Source: Rickettsia typhi
GTDB taxonomy: Bacteria; Pseudomonadota; Alphaproteobacteria; Rickettsiales; UBA1997
DNA: 18,465 nucleotides
Direction: 5' to 3'
NCBI GenBank assembly: GCA_945888585.1
Contig: CAMDAI010000004.1
Location: forward strand, 1-18,465
Positions 7,467 through 14,313 of the stretch are shown piece after piece. The notes below the pieces were generated by a model that ran no database searches, was not told the origin of the DNA, and saw only the letters and a program-made list of their open reading frames with translations. Numbering within the stretch: the first letter of the stretch is position 1; every line of letters starts with the position of its first letter. The position numbers were made by a program, and so were the translations under genes.

Positions 7467-8368
7467 AAAAGCTTTCAGTAAATCATGATTTTGTTGGTAT
7501 CAGGTTAGATAAATTTCTGCTTAAACATAATATTGGTTTTGCTTTAGCACAAAAACTTATTCGACAAAAACAAATCAAGGTAAATGACAAAAAAGTTCCA
7601 GCGGCACATAGGTTATGCTTGGGTGATGATGTTGAAATTTATGCAGATTTATTAGCTTCATCTCCTAATGGGCAAGCAAAAATTAAAAAATCTAATCCAG
7701 AAGTTTTAAAAAAAATTAAGGAATCAATTATTTTTCAGGATAAGAATTTAATTGCAATAAATAAGCCACAAGGTTTGGCAGTACAGGGTGGAAGTGGTAT
7801 TAATTTTAGTGTTGATGATGCTTTATCATTTTTAAAATTTGATTTGGAAGAAGTTCCTAAATTGGTTCATAGATTAGATAAGGATACCAGTGGAATATTG
7901 TTGATTGCTAGAAATAGGGTCAGTGCTGATTTGCTTACTGATGCATTTCGTAATAAAACTATTAGCAAGGTTTATTTAGCTTTGGTTAAAGGAATTCCAA
8001 GTAAAGCAGAGGGCAAGATTGATATTGCTATTGCCAAAAGATATCATGGTCAGGAAGAAAAAGTTTATCCGGATAAGGATGGTAAGGAGGCTATTACTTA
8101 TTATAAAATTTTAGAATCTGATTCTGACCTTAATTGTTCTTTATTGGAACTTAGGCCAGTTACGGGTAGAACCCATCAATTAAGAGTTCACTGTAAAGAA
8201 ATAGGACATCCAATTATTGGTGATGGTAAATATGGAGGTAAATCAGCTTTTATAGACGGTCTTCCAGATAGGCTTTGTCTTCATGCTTGGCGAATTACTA
8301 TTGATAATTTTTTTGGTGAGAAATTGGAAATTAAAACCAATAAACCTCCTTTTTGTGCTCTTATATAA
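7463..8368 (+). CDS. 23S rRNA pseudouridine synthase, RluC/RluD family
   Basis: This enzyme converts specific uridines of 23S rRNA to pseudouridine. The 301-residue product has an N-terminal S4-like RNA-binding domain (about 12-60) and a catalytic domain from about 85. The catalytic motif is HRLDKDTSG at 136-144, with D139 the expected nucleophile. RPVTGRTHQLRVH and GHPIIGDGKYGG follow. Length and domain order match RluC or RluD. I favour RluC because of the IAINKPQGLAVQGG form of the strand before the active site, but the target uridines cannot be read reliably. The start overlaps the mlaF-like stop by four bases. A hairpin terminator follows within five bases of the stop. Confidence 0.9.
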   Translation: MKKLSVNHDFVGIRLDKFLLKHNIGFALAQKLIRQKQIKVNDKKVPAAHRLCLGDDVEIYADLLASSPNGQAKIKKSNPEVLKKIKESIIFQDKNLIAINKPQGLAVQGGSGINFSVDDALSFLKFDLEEVPKLVHRLDKDTSGILLIARNRVSADLLTDAFRNKTISKVYLALVKGIPSKAEGKIDIAIAKRYHGQEEKVYPDKDGKEAITYYKILESDSDLNCSLLELRPVTGRTHQLRVHCKEIGHPIIGDGKYGGKSAFIDGLPDRLCLHAWRITIDNFFGEKLEIKTNKPPFCALI

Positions 8369-8372
8369 AAAA

Positions 8373-8420
8373 TACACCGTCCTCATTTTCTATTAGAATT
8401 GGAGATGGTGTACCTTTTTT
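8373..8420. terminator. Bidirectional intrinsic terminator between rluC-like gene and dps
   Basis: Twelve-base arms at 8373-8384 (TACACCGTCCTC) and 8401-8412 (GGAGATGGTGTA) pair with two G-T wobbles and one C-A mismatch around a 16-base loop. On the + strand a run of six T follows at 8415-8420. On the - strand a run of six T also follows, from the A run at 8367-8372. It therefore suits both the forward rluC operon and the reverse dps operon, which converge here. Confidence 0.85.
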
Positions 8421-8431
8421 ACTCTAGAATT

Positions 8432-8866
8432 TTATAAGCTGCTTTTGAGCATCCAAACATTCTTTTGATGAACTTCAATTCTACCAATAATTAAATCAGC
8501 AGTTGCATCATCTTTTTCTTCGCTGGCAATTTTAAAAGTGTCATTCAAAATTTTTGCTAAAGTTTCATTATCAGCTGCTAATTCTTTAACCATAGTTGAA
8601 AAATCGGCATTTTCATTACCACCTTTGATTTTGCTGGTTTTTTCAAAATAATTGAAATTAGCTTCAACTTTTGAATCAAGAGTTCTAATTCTCTCAGCAA
8701 TATCATCAATGGCAAGCGACAGATCAGTATACTGCGCATTGAATAAATCATGCAAACTTTTAAAACTTGGACCGGTTACATTCCAGTGATAATTTTGGGT
8801 TTTTAAATAAAGTGCATAGCTACCCACAAGTGCTAATTTCAAGCTTTCAACGGTTTTTTTACTCAT
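8432..8866 (-). CDS. dps: Dps-family DNA-binding ferritin-like protein
   Basis: Dps assembles into a dodecameric shell that oxidises and stores iron, protecting DNA from peroxide-driven damage. The 144-residue product has the family pattern YHWNVTGPSF...LHDLFNAQY...IDDIAERI. The ferroxidase ligands H27, H39, D54 and E58 can be placed by spacing against well-known Dps proteins; the position normally Asp four residues after the second His is Asn43. There is no long basic N-terminal tail, so DNA binding may be weak. A strong AAGGAG lies four bases before the ATG. It is last in the ahpC-ahpD-dps series, 11 bases after ahpD, and ends at the shared terminator. OxyR control is likely from context. 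Confidence 0.92.
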   Translation of the reverse strand: MSKKTVESLKLALVGSYALYLKTQNYHWNVTGPSFKSLHDLFNAQYTDLSLAIDDIAERIRTLDSKVEANFNYFEKTSKIKGGNENADFSTMVKELAADNETLAKILNDTFKIASEEKDDATADLIIGRIEVHQKNVWMLKSSL

Positions 8867-8870
8867 AAAT

Positions 8871-8876
8871 CTCCTT
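8871..8876 (-). promoter_or_regulatory. Strong ribosome binding site of dps
   Basis: Read on the minus strand this is AAGGAG, ending four bases before the dps ATG. It contrasts with most genes in the window, which lack a recognisable Shine-Dalgarno sequence. Confidence 0.8.
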
Positions 8877-8877
8877 T

Positions 8878-9408
8878 CTAATTTACAGAAATAACAAATG
8901 AAAATGCATTAATAATTGCTGCAATTCTAGCTATAGTGTGCACTGAATTTTCCGAAATACCAACCTTTATTAATTGTTTTTCATGAGAATCGATACACAT
9001 GGCACAACCATTAATAATTGATACTGCCAATGAGTACATTTCAAAATCATTTTTATTAATGCCGTGACTGGCAATAATTTGCATTCTCAAATTTGTTGGT
9101 TTTTTGGCATATTCTTTATTTTCTGCCAGATGGGTAAAGCGATAATAGATATTATTCATTGCCATAATTGTGGCAGCAGCTCTTATACCATTGATTTCAG
9201 TTTCAGATAGAATTGATTTTGCTTCAGTCTCAATTGCTGATATTACTCGCTTTTCTTTAGTTGCAAATGCACTGGCAAGGGCAATTCCAAGAATTTGACT
9301 TCTACTTAATTCACTGTTTTGATCTTCGGCTAAAATACTGCTTAAATTAATTTTAATATCTTTGGCATAATCGGGCAGAGATTGTTTTAATTCATTTAAA
9401 TTATTCAT
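8878..9408 (-). CDS. ahpD: AhpD-type alkyl hydroperoxidase / AhpC reductase
   Basis: AhpD is an all-helical protein with a CxxC...H thiol site. In Mycobacterium tuberculosis it reduces AhpC and is itself reduced by lipoylated E2 protein and lipoamide dehydrogenase. The 176-residue product has GCAMCIDSHEKQL with C135, C138 and H142, and E123 twelve residues before the first cysteine, as in the mycobacterial protein (E118, C130, C133, H137). The length is the full AhpD length, not the short carboxymuconolactone decarboxylase-like form. An AAGGA sits five bases before the ATG. Its position directly after ahpC supports the reductase role. It lacks a signal peptide and acts in the cytoplasm. Confidence 0.9.
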   Translation of the reverse strand: MNNLNELKQSLPDYAKDIKINLSSILAEDQNSELSRSQILGIALASAFATKEKRVISAIETEAKSILSETEINGIRAAATIMAMNNIYYRFTHLAENKEYAKKPTNLRMQIIASHGINKNDFEMYSLAVSIINGCAMCIDSHEKQLIKVGISENSVHTIARIAAIINAFSFVISVN

Positions 9409-9413
9409 ATTTT

Positions 9414-9418
9414 TCCTT
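9414..9418 (-). promoter_or_regulatory. Ribosome binding site of ahpD
   Basis: Read on the minus strand this is AAGGA, five bases before the ahpD ATG and just downstream of the hairpin at 9428-9449. Confidence 0.7.
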
Positions 9419-9427
9419 TTATTTAAA

Positions 9428-9449
9428 GGCCCTGTTTTAGAACAGGGCC
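9428..9449 (-). terminator. Perfect GC-rich hairpin in the ahpC-ahpD gap
   Basis: A perfect 9-base stem (GGCCCTGTT with AACAGGGCC) encloses a four-base loop. On the minus strand it is followed by TTTAAAT, a short T tract that suits partial termination. It lies about 90 bases after the ahpC stop and about 20 before the ahpD start, so it could lower ahpD and dps expression relative to ahpC, or stabilise the ahpC mRNA 3' end. Confidence 0.7.
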
Positions 9450-9473
9450 AAGATTAATTACTTTATTATTTTC

Positions 9474-9537
9474 GGGATAAGGTAACGCGCCATAAGGCTT
9501 ATCGTGCTTTGCGGGGAGCCCCATCCGGACAAACGGG
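9474..9537. other. GC-rich island between ahpC and ahpD, possible structured RNA or palindromic element
   Basis: About 59 bases here (9479-9537) are near 59 percent G+C by direct count, far above the surrounding AT-rich DNA. The stretch contains several short inverted repeats: GATAAG with CTTATC, ATAAG with CTTAT, and GGGG with CCCC. It begins immediately after the ahpC stop codon. An open frame on the minus strand runs through it but overlaps ahpC out of frame and resembles no protein I know. I recognise no RNA family. It could be an ahpC 3' UTR RNA or a remnant of a dispersed palindromic repeat like those known in Rickettsia. Confidence 0.45.
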
Positions 9538-10074
9538 TTAAATTTTGATGGTTTCTTCACCTTTTTGCCAGTTGCAGGGGCAAAGCTCATCAGTTTGTAG
9601 AGCATCTAAAACTCGCAATACTTCTTTTGGATTTCTGCCAACGGTTAAATCAGTGACATAAACAAATCGAATTATACCTTCAGGATCAATGATAAAGGTT
9701 GCTCTATCAGCTACTCCTTCATTTTTATCTAAAATTCCAAGTTCTGAACTTAAATTTCTGTTAATGTCAGAAAACATTGGAAAAGGAAGATTTTTTAATT
9801 CGTCTTTTTGTTGTCTCCAGGCTAAATGAACAAATTCGGAATCGGTGCTGGCTCCGATAATTTGAGTATCACGATCTTTGAATTCATCGTTTAGTTTACC
9901 GAATTCGGCAATTTCAGTTGGACAAACAAAAGTAAAATCTTTTGGCCAGAAAAATACTACCAGCCATTTTCCTTTGTAGGTTTCATTATTGATCTCAATA
10001 AAAGCATTGCTAATGTCGTTACTTATTACTGCTTTGCCTTTAAAAGCTGGAAATTTATCTTGAATAGTTAACAT
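9538..10074 (-). CDS. ahpC: Peroxiredoxin AhpC
   Basis: AhpC reduces hydrogen peroxide, organic peroxides and peroxynitrite. The 178-residue product has the peroxidatic motif PKDFTFVCPTE (P44, T48, C51) and the conserved Arg R124. It ends with ELCPCNWQKGEE, holding C165 and C167. This CPC tail resembles mycobacterial AhpC, which works with AhpD, and differs from the enteric type that is served by AhpF. That agrees with ahpD being the next gene. AAGGAG lies six bases before the ATG. The divergent gap with oxyR contains an OxyR-type operator, so peroxide induction is likely. Confidence 0.95.
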   Translation of the reverse strand: MLTIQDKFPAFKGKAVISNDISNAFIEINNETYKGKWLVVFFWPKDFTFVCPTEIAEFGKLNDEFKDRDTQIIGASTDSEFVHLAWRQQKDELKNLPFPMFSDINRNLSSELGILDKNEGVADRATFIIDPEGIIRFVYVTDLTVGRNPKEVLRVLDALQTDELCPCNWQKGEETIKI

Positions 10075-10080
10075 AATTTA

Positions 10081-10086
10081 CTCCTT
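10081..10086 (-). promoter_or_regulatory. Strong ribosome binding site of ahpC
   Basis: Minus-strand AAGGAG, six bases before the ATG, which is optimal spacing. It supports the chosen start and suggests high expression. Confidence 0.85.
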
Positions 10087-10104
10087 AGTTTTTTAATAAA
10101 ATTT

Positions 10105-10123
10105 AAGATTTATGTAAAATCTT
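10105..10123 (-). other. Inverted repeat in the ahpC leader
   Basis: AAGATTT and AAATCTT form a perfect 7-base inverted repeat around five bases, about 30 bases upstream of the ahpC start. It could be an mRNA 5' hairpin or a regulator half-site pair; the sequence does not decide. Confidence 0.4.
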
Positions 10124-10159
10124 GAAAGATAATTTAGTTGCTAATGACTTGATAATAAA

Positions 10160-10196
10160 ATCGATTTTTTTTATGATTTTAATAGATTTTATCTAT
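10160..10196. promoter_or_regulatory. Tandem OxyR operator between ahpC and oxyR
   Basis: The OxyR consensus is two ATAG-N7-CTAT elements separated by seven bases. Here 10182-10196 is a perfect match (ATAG-N7-CTAT, nearly fully palindromic). The element at 10160-10174 reads ATCG-N7-TTAT, six of eight fixed bases, and the spacer 10175-10181 is exactly seven bases. The site ends 16 bases before the oxyR start and lies 86 bases upstream of ahpC, fitting activation of ahpC and autoregulation of oxyR. Confidence 0.75.
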
Positions 10197-10212
10197 CATA
10201 AAAATTACTAAA

Positions 10213-11091
10213 ATGAATTTAAGAGATTTAAGATATATTGTTGCAGTTGCCCAAAATAAGCACTTTGCCAAGTCTGCTGAAATTTCTAATGTTAGCCAAC
10301 CGACACTCAGTATGCAGATTCAAAAACTAGAAAATGAGTTGGGTGTTAAAATTTTTGAGCGGAGTAATAAAAATATTTTAATTACGGAAATTGGTCAAAA
10401 AATAATTAATAAAGCAGCAACAATTATTAAGGAAGCTGATGATATTAAAGCACTGGCAAAAATTGCTAAAGATCCATTTTCAGGAGATTTAAAATTTGGG
10501 GCTTTCCCAACAATTGCACCTTATTTATTTCCCAAAGTTAGTTCTAAAATTATTAAAAAATTCCCTCAGTTAAAATTATTTTTGCTTGAAGAAAAAACTG
10601 AAATTTTAATTAAAAAATTGCAAAATGCCGAGATTGATGTCGCTATTATTGCCCTGCCAATCAATGTTATAGGATTGGAATATAAGGAATTATTTACAGA
10701 AGAATTTTTTCTGGCGGTAAATAAAAATCATTTACTGGCTAATAAAAAATCAATTAATCGCAGCAATCTTTTTGGTCAAAAAATCATGTTACTAGAAGAA
10801 GGGCATTGTTTGCGTGATCAGGCCTTGGAACTTTGTTCAACCCTCGGTGGATTGGAAGATCAGAATTTTCGGGCAACTAGTTTAGAAACATTAAAGCAAA
10901 TGGTTTCGATTGGAAATGGAACAACTTTAATTCCTAAAATTGCCATAAATAAAGATGATAAAAATATTAAATATCTTAAATTTTCCAGCCACGCTCCTTA
11001 TCGTAAAATTGCTTTGGTGTGGCGCAAAACTAGTCCCAGAAAAGAATTGTTTTTAGAAATTAAAAATATTTTTTTATCTCTTTCGTTATAG
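10213..11091 (+). CDS. oxyR: LysR-family peroxide sensor OxyR
   Basis: OxyR is a tetrameric transcription factor activated by an intramolecular disulfide formed in the presence of peroxide. The 292-residue product has an N-terminal winged helix (MNLRDLRYIVAVAQNKHFAKSAE...SQPTLSMQIQKLE) and a LysR substrate domain. The redox loop GHCLRDQALELC has C199 and C208, the same numbers as in E. coli OxyR, so sensing should be intact. It is divergent from ahpC, with a tandem operator just before its start codon. There is no Shine-Dalgarno sequence. It ends 52 bases before the convergent dprA, and I see no clear terminator in that gap. Confidence 0.95.
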   Translation: MNLRDLRYIVAVAQNKHFAKSAEISNVSQPTLSMQIQKLENELGVKIFERSNKNILITEIGQKIINKAATIIKEADDIKALAKIAKDPFSGDLKFGAFPTIAPYLFPKVSSKIIKKFPQLKLFLLEEKTEILIKKLQNAEIDVAIIALPINVIGLEYKELFTEEFFLAVNKNHLLANKKSINRSNLFGQKIMLLEEGHCLRDQALELCSTLGGLEDQNFRATSLETLKQMVSIGNGTTLIPKIAINKDDKNIKYLKFSSHAPYRKIALVWRKTSPRKELFLEIKNIFLSLSL

Positions 11092-11143
11092 CAAAATATT
11101 CAATAATTTTTGTTTTATATAAAAGAATAAACAGGAAAATAAT

Positions 11144-12283
11144 TCATCCTTTTAATATAATTTTACCATTTTTATTTTGAATTTTGTCGGCTAATTCTAA
11201 TTGAACCAAGGCAATATTAACAATTTGAGTAGGAATTTCTAATTCTCTAATAATTTCATCGTTGGTGATTTCAGTAAAATTTAATTTTTTTAGAATCAGA
11301 TTTCTTGCTTTGTCGATATCACTATTATCTGATAAATTAGAGATAAAACTAGTAAATTCGTGGCTTTCCGGTTCAAATGATTTTGATAATTTTTCATCTT
11401 CTTGCCTCATATATTTAATTTCATTTAAAATATCATCAGTATTTTCCAGCATTTTGGCTCCTTGTTTTATTAAGCGATTAGTGCCTTCATATCTTGGATC
11501 CATTGGGTTTCCAGGAACTGCAAAAATTTCACGATTTTGTTCTAAAGCAAATTTAGCAGTGATCAAAGTGCCAGATTTTAAAGTAGCTTCAACAATTACC
11601 ACTCCAAGTGAAAGACCTGAAATTATACGATTGCGTTGAGGAAAATTACCACCTCTGGGTAAAGTGCCAAAAGGAATTTCGGAAATTATTACTCCCTGAT
11701 TACTAATTTGATGATATAAATTAGCATTTTCTGATGGATAAATATTATTAATTCCGCCGGCAATTACGGCGATAGTTCCGGTTGTAAGTGATGCTTCATG
11801 AGCGGCAGTATCAATTCCTCTGGCGAGGCCGGAAGCAATAATCATTTCATTTTCACCTAATTCTTTGGCAATTTTTCTAGCAAATTTACAGCCGTTAAAT
11901 GAGGCATTTCTTGGACCAACAATGGCAATAATATTTTGGTTTAGAAGATTAATTTTACCTTTTACGGTGAGAATTGGAGGTGGATCGGATATTTCGCGTA
12001 ACATTTTTGGATAGGCTTCTTCAGTAAATCCGATAATGTCAGCGCCAAAATTTCTGGTCGCTTCTAATTCTTTAATAGCAGCATTTTTATCGTAAGGTTT
12101 AATTGGTTTTTTTAAACCTCCTCTAATTGAAAATTCCTCAATATTTTCAATTGCTGTTTGGGCATTATTAAAAATTTTTAAAAGATTAAAAAAGGTGGAG
12201 CGCCCAATATTATTGGTGCGAATAAGTCGAATCCAGGAAATTAATTCTGCTTCGGAAAGCTGATGAAGTTTGGGTTTTATCAT
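11144..12283 (-). CDS. dprA: DNA processing protein DprA
   Basis: DprA binds incoming single-stranded DNA and loads RecA during natural transformation; it is also kept by many bacteria not known to be competent. The 379-residue product has an N-terminal SAM-like part, then the Rossmann-type domain: IVGPRNAS at 121-128 (the family usually has VGSR), IIASGLARGIDTAAHEA at 148-164, FPQRNRIISGLS at 214-225, SGTLITA at 237-243 and AVPGNP at 255-260. A C-terminal winged-helix domain (about 310-375) is present, so the protein is full length. It lies 34 bases after the ABC-2 permease gene and is probably co-transcribed with it. No Shine-Dalgarno sequence is seen. Confidence 0.95.
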   Translation of the reverse strand: MIKPKLHQLSEAELISWIRLIRTNNIGRSTFFNLLKIFNNAQTAIENIEEFSIRGGLKKPIKPYDKNAAIKELEATRNFGADIIGFTEEAYPKMLREISDPPPILTVKGKINLLNQNIIAIVGPRNASFNGCKFARKIAKELGENEMIIASGLARGIDTAAHEASLTTGTIAVIAGGINNIYPSENANLYHQISNQGVIISEIPFGTLPRGGNFPQRNRIISGLSLGVVIVEATLKSGTLITAKFALEQNREIFAVPGNPMDPRYEGTNRLIKQGAKMLENTDDILNEIKYMRQEDEKLSKSFEPESHEFTSFISNLSDNSDIDKARNLILKKLNFTEITNDEIIRELEIPTQIVNIALVQLELADKIQNKNGKIILKG

Positions 12284-12317
12284 GGTGGTGCCGTGATTTT
12301 AATTAATAAAAATGTAA

Positions 12318-13094
12318 CTAGTTTTTTACGCGATATCCTCTTTTTAGTAACTGGTAAACAATAATCCAAAGGATAAGGTTAACTGATAAAATTACTGTTA
12401 TTCCGGTAGCAATATTGCCATCATTATGGCCTGTAATGCCATATCTAAATCCATCAATCATGTAAAAGAATGGATTAAAATGGGCTACTTTATGCCAGAA
12501 TGGAGGTAGGTCATTTATCGAATAAAAAGTTCCGGATAAAAATGTCATAGGAGTAATGAAATAGCTGGTAATTGCTGACATATGATCGAAAGTTTCAGAA
12601 AGAACGCCGCATAACATTCCTAATAATCCTAGAAACATAGTAGCGAAAAATAAGCAAAATAGAGAATATCCAAAATTATGAAAGGAGAGTGGAACAAAAA
12701 ATATAATTACTAAAAAAGCAGTGACGCCAACCAAAACACCACGGGCAACCGAGCCAAAAACCATAGCAAATAAAAGCTCGCCTGATGAAATTGGTGGAAT
12801 TAGATAATCGACAATATGACCCATAACTTTACCCATTACAAAAGAAGATGAGCTATTGGCAAAAGCATTTTGCATAGCGGCCATCATAATTAAGCCAGCG
12901 GCCATAAATTCACGAAAAGGTACATTTTGTATATTGGGAGCATGACCGCCAATTGCTAGAGAAAATATTGCTAGAAGTAGAAGAATGTTAATAATTGGTG
13001 AGAATAAAGTTTGGTGATAAACTTTTAAGAAACGAAGAGTTTCTTTTTTAAATAGACTCCAAGTTCCATAATAATTGATGGTGCAACTGCTCAT
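12318..13094 (-). CDS. ABC-2 type transporter permease
   Basis: This integral membrane protein of 258 residues has about six hydrophobic segments (near 33-50, 62-78, 108-134, 142-165, 172-190 and 230-250). The family signature includes FNPFFYMIDGFRYGITG near 206-222, with FLSGTFYSINDLPP before it, as in YadH-like ABC-2 permeases. It would form the channel of an exporter with a separate ATPase. No ATPase gene for it is adjacent; the MlaF-type ATPase at 6696-7466 belongs to another class and is not a likely partner. The substrate is unknown. It is the first gene of the reverse pair with dprA and is divergent from pheS. Confidence 0.88.
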   Translation of the reverse strand: MSSCTINYYGTWSLFKKETLRFLKVYHQTLFSPIINILLLLAIFSLAIGGHAPNIQNVPFREFMAAGLIMMAAMQNAFANSSSSFVMGKVMGHIVDYLIPPISSGELLFAMVFGSVARGVLVGVTAFLVIIFFVPLSFHNFGYSLFCLFFATMFLGLLGMLCGVLSETFDHMSAITSYFITPMTFLSGTFYSINDLPPFWHKVAHFNPFFYMIDGFRYGITGHNDGNIATGITVILSVNLILWIIVYQLLKRGYRVKN

Positions 13095-13146
13095 AATTTT
13101 TCTTTTTACTTGATTGGTGCCTCTTTGATAATCTATTCCAGGCTTG

Positions 13147-13195
13147 AAAATTAACTAATTTTGAAATAGGTTTTGGTAAATTTCAAAATCTTTTT
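13147..13195 (+). promoter_or_regulatory. Possible attenuator-like hairpins in the pheS leader
   Basis: A perfect 10-base inverted repeat (ATTTTGAAAT at 13158-13167, ATTTCAAAAT at 13180-13189) is followed by CTTTTT, a terminator-like layout ending 10 bases before the pheS start. An upstream repeat (AAAATT at 13147-13152 with AATTTT at 13157-13162) shares bases with its left arm, so the two cannot form together. The stems are AT-rich and hence weak. Attenuation is known for enteric pheST, but here it is only suggested. Confidence 0.35.
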
Positions 13196-13204
13196 ATAAG
13201 CATA

Positions 13205-14236
13205 ATGCACACAATAGAAAAAATACAAATAGAATTTTCTTCGGAGTTATCTTTGGTTAATTCTCTTGTTGATTTGGATAGTTTGAGAGTTAATTATTTA
13301 GGTAAAACTGGCATTATCACTGGTTTAATGTCTGGTTTAAAAGATTTATCAATTGAAGAAAAAAAGCAATTCGGAGCTTTAGTAAATCAGCTAAAAAATA
13401 AAGTTGCACTAGAATTACAAAATAAAAAAGATGATTTGGAATTAATAGTGTTAAGTGAAAGGTTGGCTGGTGAAAGAATTGATTTAACTCTACCAGTTAG
13501 ACAAGAAAATCGTGGTTTGGTTCACCCGATTTCTAAAGTTATCAGTGAAGTGAAAGAAATTTTTGATAATATGGGTTTTACTATTGAAGAAGGCCCAGAA
13601 ATTGAAGATGACTTTCATAATTTTACCGCGCTTAATATGGCAGAAAATCATCCAGCTAGACAAATGCAAGATACTTTTTATTTGTCAGATAAGGATGGTA
13701 AGAAAATGTTGCTGCGTACCCATACTTCTTCGGTGCAAATTAGAAAAATGGAAAATTCTAAACCACCTTTAAAAATTATAGCGGTTGGTAAAGTTTATCG
13801 CTCCGATTCCGATCAAACTCATACGCCGATGTTCCATCAAATGGAGGCTCTGGTCATTGATAAAAATATTAATATGGGCAATCTCAAATGGACATTAGAG
13901 CAATTTTTAAAAACTTTTTTTGAAGTTGAAAATATTTCTATGCGTTTTCGTCCAAGTTTTTTTCCTTTTACTGAGCCATCAGCGGAGTTGGATATTGGCT
14001 ATTCCAAAAAAGATGGTGTAATTAAAATTGGCGGTGAAGAAAATTTCTTGGAAATTCTTGGTTGTGGAATGGTTCATCCGGGTGTTTTAAAAAATGTAGG
14101 AATTGATCCAAGTGAATATCAAGGTTTTGCCCTTGGTTTCGGTATTGAACGTTTGGCTATGCTTAAATATGGAATTAATGATTTACGAATGTTTTTTGAA
14201 AATGATTTAAGGTTTTTAAAGCATTACGGTTTCTAG
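13205..14236 (+). CDS. pheS: Phenylalanyl-tRNA synthetase alpha subunit
   Basis: PheS is the catalytic subunit of the alpha2-beta2 class II enzyme that charges tRNA-Phe. The 343-residue product is full length. It has the N-terminal coiled-coil region that contacts tRNA (about 1-90), the class II core with LLRTHTSSVQIRKM and GKVYRSDSDQTHTPMFHQMEALVID (motif 2 region), and the C-terminal GFALGFGIERLAMLKYGINDLRMF (motif 3). The start codon is the ATG at 13205; there is no Shine-Dalgarno sequence. In most bacteria pheT follows directly, but here sucA follows after 123 bases, so the beta subunit must be encoded elsewhere. Confidence 0.96.
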   Translation: MHTIEKIQIEFSSELSLVNSLVDLDSLRVNYLGKTGIITGLMSGLKDLSIEEKKQFGALVNQLKNKVALELQNKKDDLELIVLSERLAGERIDLTLPVRQENRGLVHPISKVISEVKEIFDNMGFTIEEGPEIEDDFHNFTALNMAENHPARQMQDTFYLSDKDGKKMLLRTHTSSVQIRKMENSKPPLKIIAVGKVYRSDSDQTHTPMFHQMEALVIDKNINMGNLKWTLEQFLKTFFEVENISMRFRPSFFPFTEPSAELDIGYSKKDGVIKIGGEENFLEILGCGMVHPGVLKNVGIDPSEYQGFALGFGIERLAMLKYGINDLRMFFENDLRFLKHYGF

Positions 14237-14285
14237 TATCAAAGGTTTGTAAGCTTATCTCAACATTGCAATTATTATAAGTTTC

Positions 14286-14313
14286 TTGAAATTATTTTAG
14301 AAAACATTACAAT
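14286..14313 (+). promoter_or_regulatory. Candidate promoter for sucA-sucB
   Basis: TTGAAA at 14286-14291 and TACAAT at 14308-14313 are spaced by 16 bases, with five of six matches to consensus at each box, 47 bases upstream of the sucA ATG. The 123-base gap after pheS fits a new transcription start. Confidence 0.5.

Noticed and set aside
9474..9537. A tRNA or tmRNA gene in the GC-rich island
   Set aside because: No cloverleaf, T-loop or CCA-adjacent acceptor pairing could be drawn, and the island is too short for tmRNA.
9423..9605. A 60-residue open frame on the minus strand between ahpC and ahpD
   Set aside because: Its first third lies inside ahpC in another frame, it has no ribosome binding site, and it resembles no protein I know. 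The open frame is probably a by-product of the GC-rich island.
11262..11639. A 125-residue open frame on the plus strand
   Set aside because: It is antisense to the conserved part of dprA and has low-complexity content.
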